A DNA stretch of 61,857 nucleotides, from NCBI GenBank assembly GCA_902556425.1, contig CACDWG010000014.1, forward strand, positions 1 through 61,857, read 5' to 3'. The notes beneath the pieces are model-generated. The model did no database searches. It saw nothing but the letters and a program-made list of their open reading frames with translations, and was not told the origin of the DNA. Below are positions 9,085-18,059 of this stretch, one piece after another (positions within the stretch are counted from its first letter, which is position 1; each line of letters opens with the position of its first letter). The stretch comes from UBA4421 sp002704225 (GTDB lineage: Bacteria > Pseudomonadota > Gammaproteobacteria > Pseudomonadales > Azotimanducaceae). Both the position numbers and the translations under genes were made by a program.

Positions 9085-10737
9085 ATGGCGACCACAGCGG
9101 GTAAACGAGAGGCTGACTATATTGTGATCGGAGCGGGCAGTGCTGGCTGTGTGCTGGCGAACCGCCTGTCGGCAAATAGAGACAATCAGGTACTTTTGTT
9201 GGAAGCCGGTGGCGAAGACAAAAATTTCTTCATTCACATGCCGGCCGGCTATGCCCAACTGGTGCCTCAAGCCAACGCCTCGAATTACGGTTACGAAACC
9301 GAGCCAGAGGCTAACGTGGGTGGACGCAGGATGTATTGGCCACGGGGACGGGGTTGGGGCGGATCGTCCTCGATCAATGCCATGGTCTATATTCGTGGAC
9401 ACGCAGCGGATTATGAGCGGTGGTCTCAAGACGGCAATGCCGGTTGGTCCTACGCCGAAGTGCTGCCGTATTTTAAACGAGCGGAATCCTTCGAGGGCAA
9501 TGGCGACGAGGCATACCACGGCCATAGCGGGCCACTTGGGGTCAAAAAATCCGACCGTACCGATGATCTGCTGCTGGATCGGTTCGTACAAGCCGGGGCA
9601 CAGGCAGGGTTTCCGTTAACCGACGACTTTAATGGGCGCCAGCAGGAAGGATTTTCCCGCTACGAACACACCATGAAGGGCACCAAGCGCTGCAGTGCGG
9701 CCAGAGCCTATCTGCATCCGGTGCGAGATCGGCAGAATCTCGAGATTTTGTCACAGACCAGTGTGGATCGAGTTCGGTTCGAGGAGCGTCGCGCGGTTGC
9801 CGTGGACGTTGTTGTGAAGGGCGAACGGCAAACCCTAACCGCGCGCAAGGAAATTATCTTGTCAGCGGGTGCTCTGAACTCACCTCAAATTCTGCTTCGT
9901 TCTGGTGTTGGTCCGGCAGGTCAAATCACGCCTCACGGGTTGGCCATGGTGCATGAACTGCCGGGCGTCGGACAAAACTTACAGGACCACATTGGCGTCG
10001 TCAGTCAGTTCGCCTGCACCCAGCCCGTGACGCTGGCGCGTTCCGCCACACCCCTAGGCACCCTCTGGGCCGGCATCAAATATTTGACCGGCGGCGGTGG
10101 CGATGCCTCTTTTCCGCCAACGGCAGGCGGCGCGTTTATTAAGTCCCATCCCAGTAAGGATTTGCCCGATATGCAAATTCACTACGTCAGCGTTGCCATG
10201 GCGGACGTTCACGGCAGAGCAGGGGTGACGCCCGGACATGGCTTTTCCAGCATCGTGTACGCCTGTCGTCCGCAAAGCCGCGGTTATGTGGGTTTACGTG
10301 ACGCTCAAGTAGACAGTGCGCCGGCCCTGTACCCGAATTACTTTTCGGTAGAGCAGGATCTTATCGATACCCGTAACGGATTTCGGGAAACTCGCCGAGT
10401 TTTTCTGCAGGCGGCATTTGATGAGTATCGTGGCGATCAGCTTAAGCCACCGGCTGAGATTAACGTTGACAGCGACGATGAGTTGGACGCTTGGATCCGC
10501 AGCACGGGTGAGACGCTCTATCACCCAGTGGGCACCTGCAAAATGGGGCAGGACGATATGTCAGTCACCAACGAACAAGGACAGGTGCATGGCCTATCCG
10601 GTTTGCGCGTCGTCGACGCCTCGCTGATGCCAACCCTCATTGCAGGCAACACGAATGCGCCGACAATAATGATGGCAGAGAAGATTTCCGATGCTATTTT
10701 AGGACATCAGGCTCTACCAGCAGAGATGCCAGCCTAA
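9085..10737 (+). CDS. GMC-family FAD-dependent alcohol dehydrogenase (choline dehydrogenase-like)
   Basis: A 550-residue glucose-methanol-choline oxidoreductase. The FAD Rossmann motif GAGSAG is at residues 16-21, followed by GGSSSINAMVYIRG (signature 1) and GALNSPQILLRSGVGPA (signature 2). The C-terminal active site carries His480 in YHPVGTCKMG and Asn522/Asn524 in GNTNAPT. Such enzymes oxidise primary or secondary alcohols to aldehydes or ketones. No betaine-pathway partner is next to it, so the choline label is family-level only. It precedes the DUF1800/DUF1501 pair by about 100 bases. Confidence 0.93.
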   Translation: MATTAGKREADYIVIGAGSAGCVLANRLSANRDNQVLLLEAGGEDKNFFIHMPAGYAQLVPQANASNYGYETEPEANVGGRRMYWPRGRGWGGSSSINAMVYIRGHAADYERWSQDGNAGWSYAEVLPYFKRAESFEGNGDEAYHGHSGPLGVKKSDRTDDLLLDRFVQAGAQAGFPLTDDFNGRQQEGFSRYEHTMKGTKRCSAARAYLHPVRDRQNLEILSQTSVDRVRFEERRAVAVDVVVKGERQTLTARKEIILSAGALNSPQILLRSGVGPAGQITPHGLAMVHELPGVGQNLQDHIGVVSQFACTQPVTLARSATPLGTLWAGIKYLTGGGGDASFPPTAGGAFIKSHPSKDLPDMQIHYVSVAMADVHGRAGVTPGHGFSSIVYACRPQSRGYVGLRDAQVDSAPALYPNYFSVEQDLIDTRNGFRETRRVFLQAAFDEYRGDQLKPPAEINVDSDDELDAWIRSTGETLYHPVGTCKMGQDDMSVTNEQGQVHGLSGLRVVDASLMPTLIAGNTNAPTIMMAEKISDAILGHQALPAEMPA

Positions 10738-10838
10738 TCAGCTGAAGCACGTTTCTGAGTTAACAGGTTGGACAGGCGAGAGAGCCAGAGGGCCAGAGAG
10801 AACTCGGGAGAGAATCAAGGGTGAGGAGAGGGGATCCC

Positions 10839-12725
10839 ATGACCGAAACAGTAAGCCGGCGTGACGATCAGACCGGTGCAGATGTTCGTATTTTTCTTTG
10901 TTCGAATGTGCCCGCTCTGCGGCGTTGGCAAGCGCGGTCTGCGTTGTTCCTATGTGCCTTGCTCTGTGTCGTTCAAAGCACGGCGCAGGCTGCACTGCCG
11001 CCGGAGGGGCCTCTGCGACTGGCACCCCTGCAAGGGGAGTTAACAAGGGCTCAAGTGAAACACTTGGCCTCCAGAGCCGGCTTCGGTGCTACTCAGGCAG
11101 AGACCGATGCGCTGATCGGACGTTCCCCAGAGCAGGCGCTGGCTTACTTTAGCGGTAGCACGACCGCGTCCTCGGAACCAGCGTTCCAACATTCAGGGAT
11201 TTTTGACCCCGGTCTCGACCCGTTCCCACCGAGTCGACCTGCGACCACCGAGTTGGCCAAACGTCAGGGTCACGCGCTGGGCATTGAGGTGAAGCCTGGC
11301 GGAAATCGTCCCCTACAGCCCATCGTAAACACGTTTTTTTACTGGTTGCGCGCAAGCCGTTTGGAAACCGACCGTGTGTCCTATTGGTGGGCTAACCGGA
11401 TGCTCAGCAGCAAACGCCCACTGCAGGAAAAAGCGGCCCTGTTCTGGCACGGTCATTTCGCCACCAACGAAGACAAAGTTCGCGACTACCGCAAGATGGT
11501 GCTGCAGGTCGAGACTTTCCAACGCTACGGGCTTGGCAGTTTTCGGGATCTTCTGATCGCGATCGCTCAGGATCCTGCCATGCTGGTGTTCCTTGATGCT
11601 GGGGTAAACACGAAGAATGCACCGAACGAAAATTTTGCCCGAGAGATCATGGAGCTGTTCACCATGGGCGTGGGTGAGTACGGGGAAGAGGATGTGCGCG
11701 AGGCGGCAAGAGCCTTCACAGGCTGGTCGGTCAAGGGATTGGAGTTTTACATCAACCCAGAAACTCACGACTCCGGAGAAAAGGTGTTCCTTGGCCAGCG
11801 CGGCGCATTTGATGGCATTCAAATCATTGACCAGATTTTGGCACGACCTCAAACCAGCCGTTTTATCGCTGCCAAGCTGTACCGGTTTTTTGTTCGGAAT
11901 GATTTGACCGCTGCGGCGGAAGCCCAGTTAGGCGAGCGTCTTCGTGCGCATGACTTCGACATTGGTGCGTATCTGACGGAATTGTTTTTGAGTGAAGATT
12001 TTTATGCCAGCCAAGGCGAGCACATCAAAAGCCCGGTAGAACTCGTGGTATCGACCTATCACAAAATGGGCCTGACAACGGTGCCCGGCGTGCCAGATTT
12101 CAATGTGGTGACCGGAGCCTTAGGGCAACGATTGTTGCACCCGCCCACGGTGGCAGGCTGGTCCGAAGGACGAAGCTGGATCACGCCGTCGCTGCTTTTC
12201 GAACGCGGGAACTTTGTTCTGGATGTGGTGTTTCCTGATCTCAATTTCGTGCCGCCGGATCGATTTCCGGCCTTTACGCCGGAGGTCGCGAGGGTCCAGA
12301 AGCGTATGCGCACCGGTATGAGCGTGTCTCAGGCAACCAAGCCCACCGGGGTTATGGGCGGCGAAATGGCCCAGTCCAATGCCTTGGCGGACCGTGACGA
12401 AGCGTTCAATACTCGATTGGGCAGTATGCGGGGCTGGCAGATGGCCATCGAGCGGGTCCGACCCATCCCAAGAGATTTTGCACGGCTTAATCTGTCCCAG
12501 CAGGTTCAAGACGCCTCGCTGGCATCGCCGCTCGATGTTGTCCTGTATTTTGAACAGCAATTTTTTGAGGTGGCGCTGCTGCCCGACGTGCGTGGGCAGT
12601 TGGCCGAGTTGCTTGAGCTGGAACTGGGCAGTTCGGACATCTCGACGGCCTCTAGCTATGCTGAAGAGCCATTGCGCCGCCTGCTGCATGTCATGCTGAG
12701 CAGGCCGGAATATCAGCTCGGATAG
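10839..12725 (+). CDS. DUF1800 domain-containing exported protein
   Basis: A protein of about 628 residues. The N-terminus has a polar stretch, then a hydrophobic segment (SALFLCALLCVVQSTAQA) ending in a likely signal-peptidase site, so the protein is probably periplasmic. The family hallmark NENFAREIMELFTMG is present, followed by YGEEDVREAARAFTGW, and earlier FWHGHFATNEDKV. The function of DUF1800 is unknown; it is nearly always paired with a DUF1501 protein, as here. The ATG at 10839 is favoured by GGAGAGGGG upstream; a GTG 18 bases earlier is also open. The stop is 28 bases before the partner gene. Confidence 0.92.
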   Translation: MTETVSRRDDQTGADVRIFLCSNVPALRRWQARSALFLCALLCVVQSTAQAALPPEGPLRLAPLQGELTRAQVKHLASRAGFGATQAETDALIGRSPEQALAYFSGSTTASSEPAFQHSGIFDPGLDPFPPSRPATTELAKRQGHALGIEVKPGGNRPLQPIVNTFFYWLRASRLETDRVSYWWANRMLSSKRPLQEKAALFWHGHFATNEDKVRDYRKMVLQVETFQRYGLGSFRDLLIAIAQDPAMLVFLDAGVNTKNAPNENFAREIMELFTMGVGEYGEEDVREAARAFTGWSVKGLEFYINPETHDSGEKVFLGQRGAFDGIQIIDQILARPQTSRFIAAKLYRFFVRNDLTAAAEAQLGERLRAHDFDIGAYLTELFLSEDFYASQGEHIKSPVELVVSTYHKMGLTTVPGVPDFNVVTGALGQRLLHPPTVAGWSEGRSWITPSLLFERGNFVLDVVFPDLNFVPPDRFPAFTPEVARVQKRMRTGMSVSQATKPTGVMGGEMAQSNALADRDEAFNTRLGSMRGWQMAIERVRPIPRDFARLNLSQQVQDASLASPLDVVLYFEQQFFEVALLPDVRGQLAELLELELGSSDISTASSYAEEPLRRLLHVMLSRPEYQLG

Positions 12726-12753
12726 CCATTCTTAATCGGGAGGAGAACGTGCA

Positions 12754-13929
12754 ATGAAGCGCCGCAAAATACTAAAAAATCTGGCCGGATTGCCCTTGGT
12801 AGCCCCATTGCTGAACGCGCAAGCCATTGCAGGCACTTCCATGGAGGGGCAACCGCCCATCCTGGTCGTGTTGGAACTGTCCGGCGGTAACGACGGTCTC
12901 AATACCGTGGTGCCCTACGCTGACGATAACTATTACCGGCTGCGACCAACCATTGGCATACCCCAATCCCAATTGCTTTCATTGGACGATCACTTTGGGT
13001 TCAATCCGGGACTGCAGGGTATTCAAAAGCTATGGCAAGACGACGACTTAGCGCTGATTCACGGCTGTGGTTACGACGATCCGACATTTTCTCACTTCAA
13101 CGCGATGGCCTATTGGCATACCGGCGCACCTCACCAAGGTAATGAATTTGGCTGGATGGGCCGGGTAGCCGATCAAATGGTACGCCAGCGTCGTGAGGAC
13201 ATGCTCATCAATGTGGGCAGTACACAATCTCTCGCGGTGAAGAGTGCAGTGCACACCCCCGTGGTATTCGATGATCCGCTGAGATTCCAACGCAGCGGTC
13301 CTGCGCCCGTACTGGCCCCAGAGCCAGCGCCCGAAGTTGTGCGATCTAATCGAGACTTTTTATTGGCCGTGGACGCCAGCGCGCAAGCCTCGTCTGCGCG
13401 AATACGCCAAGCTTGGATGGATTATAGGCCCCGGGCCGACTATGGCGTGGTACCCATGGATTTGCCCAAGGTTGCGGCCTGTATCAATGCGGGATTACCC
13501 ACCCAGCTGTATCACGTTTCCGTACGCAACAACGCCTTCGATACTCACGTGCAACAAGCCGCTCTGCATCGACGGCTGCTGAGCTATGTCTCGGACGCGG
13601 TGTATGCCTTTGTGCAAGATCTGAAAGCCACGGGACAGGATCGGCGCGTGGTGGTCATGCTGCACTCAGAATTCGGTCGCCGTCCCAAGGAAAACGCGAA
13701 TCTGGGCACCGACCACGGCAGCGCCAATCTCATGATGGTGGCAGGCACGCCGGTGACAGGGGGGCATTACGGACAGTCTCCTGTGCTGGCAGGATTAGGA
13801 GAGGGCGACAACCTGACCTACACCACGGATTTTCGGCGCGTTTATGGCACATTGATCAGCGATTGGCTTGGCGTGCCCGCCCAGCGGGTGCTCGGGGGAG
13901 ACCACCGCAGTCTGGGGTTTCTGGGCTAA
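12754..13929 (+). CDS. DUF1501 domain-containing exported protein
   Basis: A 391-residue partner of the DUF1800 protein. The N-terminus MKRRKILKNLAGLPLVAPLL resembles a short Tat-type signal (twin Arg, then a hydrophobic core). The mature part shows ELSGGNDGLNTVVPYAD, FSHFNAMAYWHTG and later HSEFGRR with DHGSANLMMVAG, the conserved blocks of this alkaline-phosphatase-fold family. A strong ribosome site (GGGAGGAG) precedes the ATG. Both proteins probably act together in the periplasm on an unknown substrate. A hairpin follows directly after the stop. Confidence 0.92.
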   Translation: MKRRKILKNLAGLPLVAPLLNAQAIAGTSMEGQPPILVVLELSGGNDGLNTVVPYADDNYYRLRPTIGIPQSQLLSLDDHFGFNPGLQGIQKLWQDDDLALIHGCGYDDPTFSHFNAMAYWHTGAPHQGNEFGWMGRVADQMVRQRREDMLINVGSTQSLAVKSAVHTPVVFDDPLRFQRSGPAPVLAPEPAPEVVRSNRDFLLAVDASAQASSARIRQAWMDYRPRADYGVVPMDLPKVAACINAGLPTQLYHVSVRNNAFDTHVQQAALHRRLLSYVSDAVYAFVQDLKATGQDRRVVVMLHSEFGRRPKENANLGTDHGSANLMMVAGTPVTGGHYGQSPVLAGLGEGDNLTYTTDFRRVYGTLISDWLGVPAQRVLGGDHRSLGFLG

Positions 13930-13970
13930 ACCCAACGCTGTCTGAGGCCCTAGGCCTCAGTCAGTTGGGT
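13930..13970 (+). terminator. Nested hairpin after the DUF1501 gene
   Basis: Two nested perfect stems begin right at the stop codon. The outer arms are ACCCAA and TTGGGT; the inner arms are CTGAGGCC and GGCCTCAG around a three-base CTA loop. The position fits transcription termination or mRNA protection, but no U-rich tail follows. Confidence 0.6.
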
Positions 13971-14066
13971 GCCTGAAGCGCAAGTGAGCGCCCTTTAGTT
14001 TGACCAGTAATGGTATAAAGGATGTCGGGCGAGAAAAGAGAGAAAATAGACGAAAGGGGAATGAGG

Positions 14067-15035
14067 ATGCTCAGAATTTTAGCGGCCAGTCTTTTGGCCA
14101 TAGGTATGATGCAATCGGCTTTAGCAGATAATCACCGGGCCGGGGAGGAGTCTGCGGATCAGCCGCTGAGCCTCGATGGCCTAGCAGCCGCCTTTGGCTG
14201 GGATTTGGCCGGTGCCCAGATTACCTCAGAGAAAGTGGCTGACGGTTTGTATGTACTTTTTGGCGTCGGTGGCAACATCGGCGTTTCCATCGGCAGCGAC
14301 GGCGTGCTGATCGTGGATGATCAATTTCCTCAGGTGATGGAGAAGATCGAAGCGGCGATTGGTGAAATCGGTGGCGAGGGTATTGATTACGCCATCAACA
14401 CCCATTGGCACTTCGATCATGCAGAAGGCAATATCGCGCTAGGCCCCAAGGGCACGACCATTGTCGCGCACAGCAATGCCCGGGCGGATATGGCGAAAGG
14501 TGGACTGGTCAATCTGGTGATCGCCAAATACCAACAGCAGCCCTATCCGAAAGCGGCCCTGCCCGTGCTGACCTTTGACGACCGGATGCAAATTCACTTT
14601 AACGACAATCAGGTAGATCTGATGCATTTTTCGCCGGCTCATACCAGTGGTGACGCTGCGATATGGTTCCGTAATCAGAACGCGGTACACCTTGGTGACG
14701 TGTTCAATAACTCGGGGTACCCCTTCGTGGATGTCGATAGCGGCGGCGGCATTGACGGCATGATCAATTTTTGCGAACAGACGCTAGCGGCGGTTGGGCC
14801 TGATGCCATCGTTATTCCCGGGCATGGTCCCGTAACCGACACCGCAACATTGGCTCGCTACATCTACATGCTCAAAACCGTTCGCTCTCGCGTTGCTGGC
14901 ATGATTGAAGACGGTAAAACACTGCAAGAGGTTATGGATGCGAAACCTACTGCAGACTTTGATCAAGTCTACGGTCCAGAAACGGCCTCGCTTGGTTTTG
15001 TGAACCGGGTCTATACCAGTCTGAGTCAGCAGTAA
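14067..15035 (+). CDS. Exported metallo-beta-lactamase-fold hydrolase
   Basis: About 322 residues from this start. A signal peptide (MLRILAASLLAIGMMQSALA) precedes the mature domain. The zinc motif HWHFDH gives ligands His113, His115, Asp117 and His118; HTSGDAAIWF, LGDVF and PGHGPVTD supply the later ligands. This is the general MBL hydrolase fold, not evidence of antibiotic resistance. In-frame starts at 14022 and 14061 exist. The ATG at 14067 has GGGG at a normal distance and places the signal peptide at the N-terminus. The SDR gene follows 25 bases downstream, so the two probably share an mRNA. Confidence 0.9.
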   Translation: MLRILAASLLAIGMMQSALADNHRAGEESADQPLSLDGLAAAFGWDLAGAQITSEKVADGLYVLFGVGGNIGVSIGSDGVLIVDDQFPQVMEKIEAAIGEIGGEGIDYAINTHWHFDHAEGNIALGPKGTTIVAHSNARADMAKGGLVNLVIAKYQQQPYPKAALPVLTFDDRMQIHFNDNQVDLMHFSPAHTSGDAAIWFRNQNAVHLGDVFNNSGYPFVDVDSGGGIDGMINFCEQTLAAVGPDAIVIPGHGPVTDTATLARYIYMLKTVRSRVAGMIEDGKTLQEVMDAKPTADFDQVYGPETASLGFVNRVYTSLSQQ

Positions 15036-15060
15036 TCAATACCTAAAGGGAGACGAAAAC

Positions 15061-15855
15061 ATGTCCACACAAGATAATCGTTTGCAGGGCAGGGTTGCTC
15101 TGGTGACCGGCGGAGGCTCCGGTATTGGTGCGGCAACAGCGAAGAGGTTGGCCGAGGCGGGCGCAGCAGTATTTGTGACGGATGTGGATGCTGCATCAGC
15201 CGAACGCACCGCGGCAGAGATTCGAGACACTGGCGGACGATCCCAAGCGGCTGAGCACGACGTTACCGACGAAGCTCAGTGGGAGCGTGTTGTCGGTCTG
15301 TGTGTCAGAGAGTTTGGCGGGCTCAATGTGTTGGTGAACAATGCAGGTATTGCCATCATGTGTGATGTCTTCGAGATGTCGCTGGCGGATTGGCAGCGCC
15401 AACAGGCCATTAATCTCGACGGCGTATTTTTAGGCGTTAAACACTGCGTACCGGTTATGAAGGATATGGCCGACGGTGGTTCGGTGATCAATATCTCGTC
15501 TGTCGCCGGCCTGCAGGGCGCGGCGGGTCTGTCAGCCTACAATGCGACCAAGGGTGGCGTCCGACTGTTCACTAAGGGTGTTGCTCTGGAGTGCGGCCGC
15601 AACGAGTGGCCTGTGCGGGTGAACTCGGTACATCCCGGCATCATCGTCACACCGATTTGGGACAAAATTGATCCGACCATGCTTGACGACGGGTCGAACA
15701 ATTACGATCCAGTCGAAATGTCGGCAGCCTCCGTGCCGACAGGGGTGGCGGGTAAGCCGGCGGATATCGCTAACGGCATACTCTTTTTGGCCAGTGACGA
15801 GTCCAGCTACATGACGGGATCTGAACTCGTCATCGACGGCGGTATCAGCGCTTAG
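15061..15855 (+). CDS. Short-chain dehydrogenase/reductase
   Basis: A 264-residue classical SDR that oxidises or reduces an alcohol/ketone with NAD(P). It shows the cofactor motif TGGGSGIG, NNAG, Ser147 in NISSVAG and the catalytic Tyr160-Lys164 pair (YNATK). An acidic residue after strand 2 (VTDVDAAS) favours NAD over NADP. The organisation with an exported MBL enzyme and the GMC oxidoreductase suggests alcohol, terpenoid or steroid metabolism, which is an inference from context. Ribosome site AAAGGGAG. Confidence 0.92.
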   Translation: MSTQDNRLQGRVALVTGGGSGIGAATAKRLAEAGAAVFVTDVDAASAERTAAEIRDTGGRSQAAEHDVTDEAQWERVVGLCVREFGGLNVLVNNAGIAIMCDVFEMSLADWQRQQAINLDGVFLGVKHCVPVMKDMADGGSVINISSVAGLQGAAGLSAYNATKGGVRLFTKGVALECGRNEWPVRVNSVHPGIIVTPIWDKIDPTMLDDGSNNYDPVEMSAASVPTGVAGKPADIANGILFLASDESSYMTGSELVIDGGISA

Positions 15856-15866
15856 TCCTTGGTCGA

Positions 15867-15900
15867 TGTTGGGCGGTTCGCTGCGATGCACTGCCCAACA
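15867..15900. terminator. Bidirectional hairpin between convergent SDR genes
   Basis: An inverted repeat with eight-base perfect arms, TGTTGGGC and GCCCAACA, separated by 18 bases. It sits between the stop codons of the two convergent SDR genes, where a shared terminator is expected. Confidence 0.55.
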
Positions 15901-15921
15901 ACGCTTCAGCGATAGGGCGGC

Positions 15922-16689
15922 TTAGCCTTCCAGCGTGCGCTTGCGCAAACGCTGCATTCCCAGCAGCCAACGATCGACGTTGTCGCCCTTGCGGCGCACG
16001 TATTCCTCCACCTCGGGATGGGGTAGCACGTGAAAGCGCTCTTCCCGCATGGTCTCAACAACCGTTTGGGCTAAGGCCGAGGCTTCAATGATGCCGTCGG
16101 TTTGGCCGTCGCCCAAACTGCGGGGGGCCATGGCTGTGTTCACTCCTTGCGGGCACAGAACAGACACTTTAATGCCGTCATCACCGTGAGTAATGGACAG
16201 AAATTCTGCGAATTTTACTGCCGCCGCCTTGGTGACCGTGTAGGGGCCGGAGCCCAGAGCCGCCAGCAGTCCAGCTGCCGACGCGGTATTGAGAAGATAG
16301 CCTTCACCGCGCTCGATCATGCCGGGCAGCACCGCGCGCGCCGCATACAAATGGGACATCACATGGAGTTCCCATTGTTGCTGCCATACCTCATTGGCGG
16401 CATCCGTCAGCAGTCCGTTACCACCAGCACCGGCATTGGAGCAAAACACGTCAACCTGGCCATACTGATCCTCTGTCGCTGCAACCAGGGCAGCCACTTG
16501 AGCTTCGTCAGTTACATCGCAGGCCATACCATTACAGCCGATGTCCGCCGCTGCCTGCGCCACTGCTGCCGCATCTAAGTCCGCCAACATGATGCCGGCG
16601 GCGCCTTCGTTCAAAAACGCTTTGGCCATGGCTTTGCCAATGCCGCCGCTACCGCCGGTAATTACAACAACCTTGTCTTTTAGTTCCAT
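15922..16689 (-). CDS. Short-chain dehydrogenase/reductase
   Basis: A 255-residue classical SDR. The cofactor loop reads TGGSGGIG, followed by ADLDAAA (acidic, NAD-type), CSNAG in place of NNAG, and the active-site block TASAAGLLAALGSGPYTVTK with Ser, Tyr and Lys present. The C-terminus is longer and more basic (RRKGDNVDRWLLGMQRLRKR) than in the plus-strand SDR, so the two are not recent duplicates. The ATG has a run of six G just upstream; an in-frame TTG 12 bases earlier is less likely. Confidence 0.9.
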   Translation of the reverse strand: MELKDKVVVITGGSGGIGKAMAKAFLNEGAAGIMLADLDAAAVAQAAADIGCNGMACDVTDEAQVAALVAATEDQYGQVDVFCSNAGAGGNGLLTDAANEVWQQQWELHVMSHLYAARAVLPGMIERGEGYLLNTASAAGLLAALGSGPYTVTKAAAVKFAEFLSITHGDDGIKVSVLCPQGVNTAMAPRSLGDGQTDGIIEASALAQTVVETMREERFHVLPHPEVEEYVRRKGDNVDRWLLGMQRLRKRTLEG

Positions 16690-16827
16690 TATTCCCCCCA
16701 ATAAGTGATTCGTATTGCGTTGGGCCAGTGTACGCGAACCCGAAGTCGAGAGCAGGTATGACCGTCAGGTTCTGATATTCTCGGCAATTAAACAATGTCC
16801 GGCGGCCAGACTGTGGAGAACCAATTA

Positions 16828-18030
16828 ATGAGCAATACCGAACACGCAGCCCTGCGCGCTGAGATTGATACGGCCGTGGATATCGTTGCGCGGACGTTGC
16901 TAGACGTCTCTCATGCAATCCATGAACGACCTGAATTGGCCTTCGAGGAGCATTTTGCCTGCGAGATACTGGCAAATACATTGCGTAATCATGCGCTGCC
17001 GGTGGAAACCGGTGTCTACACGTTAGAGACAGCCTTTGAGACCACGATCAATCCTGATCTTGACGGGCCTACGGTCGCAGTGCTCGCCGAGTACGATGCG
17101 CTGCCGGATATTGGTCATGCTTGTGGACACAACATCATCGCGACCACTGCTCTGGGTGCTGCACTGGCACTCAACAGTGTTGCGAGTCAGTTGCCCGGAC
17201 GGGTCAAACTGCTGGGCACACCGGCGGAAGAGCGGGGTGGCGGCAAGGAACTGATGGCACGTGCAGGCGCGTTCGAGGGCATCGACGCTGCACTGATGAT
17301 TCATCCGGCGGGAGTGAATTTGGCCACCATGCCCTCGATCTGCATCGCCGAAGTGGAAGTGATTTATCATGGCAAGGCCTCCCACGCCTCAGCTATGCCG
17401 CATAAGGGTATCAATGCGCTGGACGGCCTGCTGCTGGCCTATCAAGCCATTTCCAATCTGCGTCAGCACATTCGCTCCACCGAACGCATTCATGGCATTG
17501 TCGAAGAGGGCGGTTCTGCCCCCAATATCGTACCGGACCGTACGGTGGGTCAATTCTATGTTCGAGCGGCCAATGAAAAAGACCTGGCGAAACTCAAGCC
17601 ACGGGTTCAGGCCTGTTTTGAAGCCGGAGCCACCGGCAGCGGCTGTACGGTGGACGTCAATTGGGCCGGTGTAGACTACTTGGATCTGAACACCAACTGG
17701 CCTCTGGCCGATCGCTTCCGGCATCACGCCGAACAACTGGGACGCAGCTTTGTTGACCACGAGCAGGCGCTGAAATTCGGTGCCGGCAGCACCGACATGG
17801 GCAATGTCAGCTACCGCTTGCCCTCGATTCACCCGATGTTGGCAGTGGCACCACCCAGCGTGGTCATTCACAACCCGGAATTTGCCCAGTGGGCAAGATC
17901 CGAAAAGGGTGACGCGGCGGTTATCGACGGCGCGAAAGCCCTCGCACAAACCGCTGCCGAATATCTGTTGTCCCCCGAGCTTCAACGCCAGAGTGCTGAG
18001 GCCTTCGAGTTGTCCAAGGGCCTATCCTGA
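16828..18030 (+). CDS. M20-family metallopeptidase/amidohydrolase
   Basis: About 400 residues, similar to the AbgB/IAA-amino-acid hydrolase branch of M20. Metal-binding motifs are GHACGHN and GTPAEERGGGKE, with MIHP further on. The dimerisation domain begins at KASHASAMPHKGINALDG. These enzymes split N-acyl amino acids or p-aminobenzoyl-glutamate-like amides. The ATG at 16828 has GGAG nine bases upstream; an ATG at 16795 in the same frame lacks a good ribosome site. The gene is divergent from the SDR at 15922 and convergent with rimK. Confidence 0.9.
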   Translation: MSNTEHAALRAEIDTAVDIVARTLLDVSHAIHERPELAFEEHFACEILANTLRNHALPVETGVYTLETAFETTINPDLDGPTVAVLAEYDALPDIGHACGHNIIATTALGAALALNSVASQLPGRVKLLGTPAEERGGGKELMARAGAFEGIDAALMIHPAGVNLATMPSICIAEVEVIYHGKASHASAMPHKGINALDGLLLAYQAISNLRQHIRSTERIHGIVEEGGSAPNIVPDRTVGQFYVRAANEKDLAKLKPRVQACFEAGATGSGCTVDVNWAGVDYLDLNTNWPLADRFRHHAEQLGRSFVDHEQALKFGAGSTDMGNVSYRLPSIHPMLAVAPPSVVIHNPEFAQWARSEKGDAAVIDGAKALAQTAAEYLLSPELQRQSAEAFELSKGLS

Positions 18031-18059
18031 TTGCGTCTTAACGCGTCCGGCAGTGGTGT

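Noticed and set aside
9085..10737. betA choline dehydrogenase
   Set aside because: Family match is only at GMC level and no betaine-aldehyde dehydrogenase or betI regulator is adjacent.
14067..15035. Antibiotic-resistance beta-lactamase
   Set aside because: Only the general MBL zinc fold is present; spacing and context fit the broad hydrolase family, not a B1-B3 beta-lactamase.
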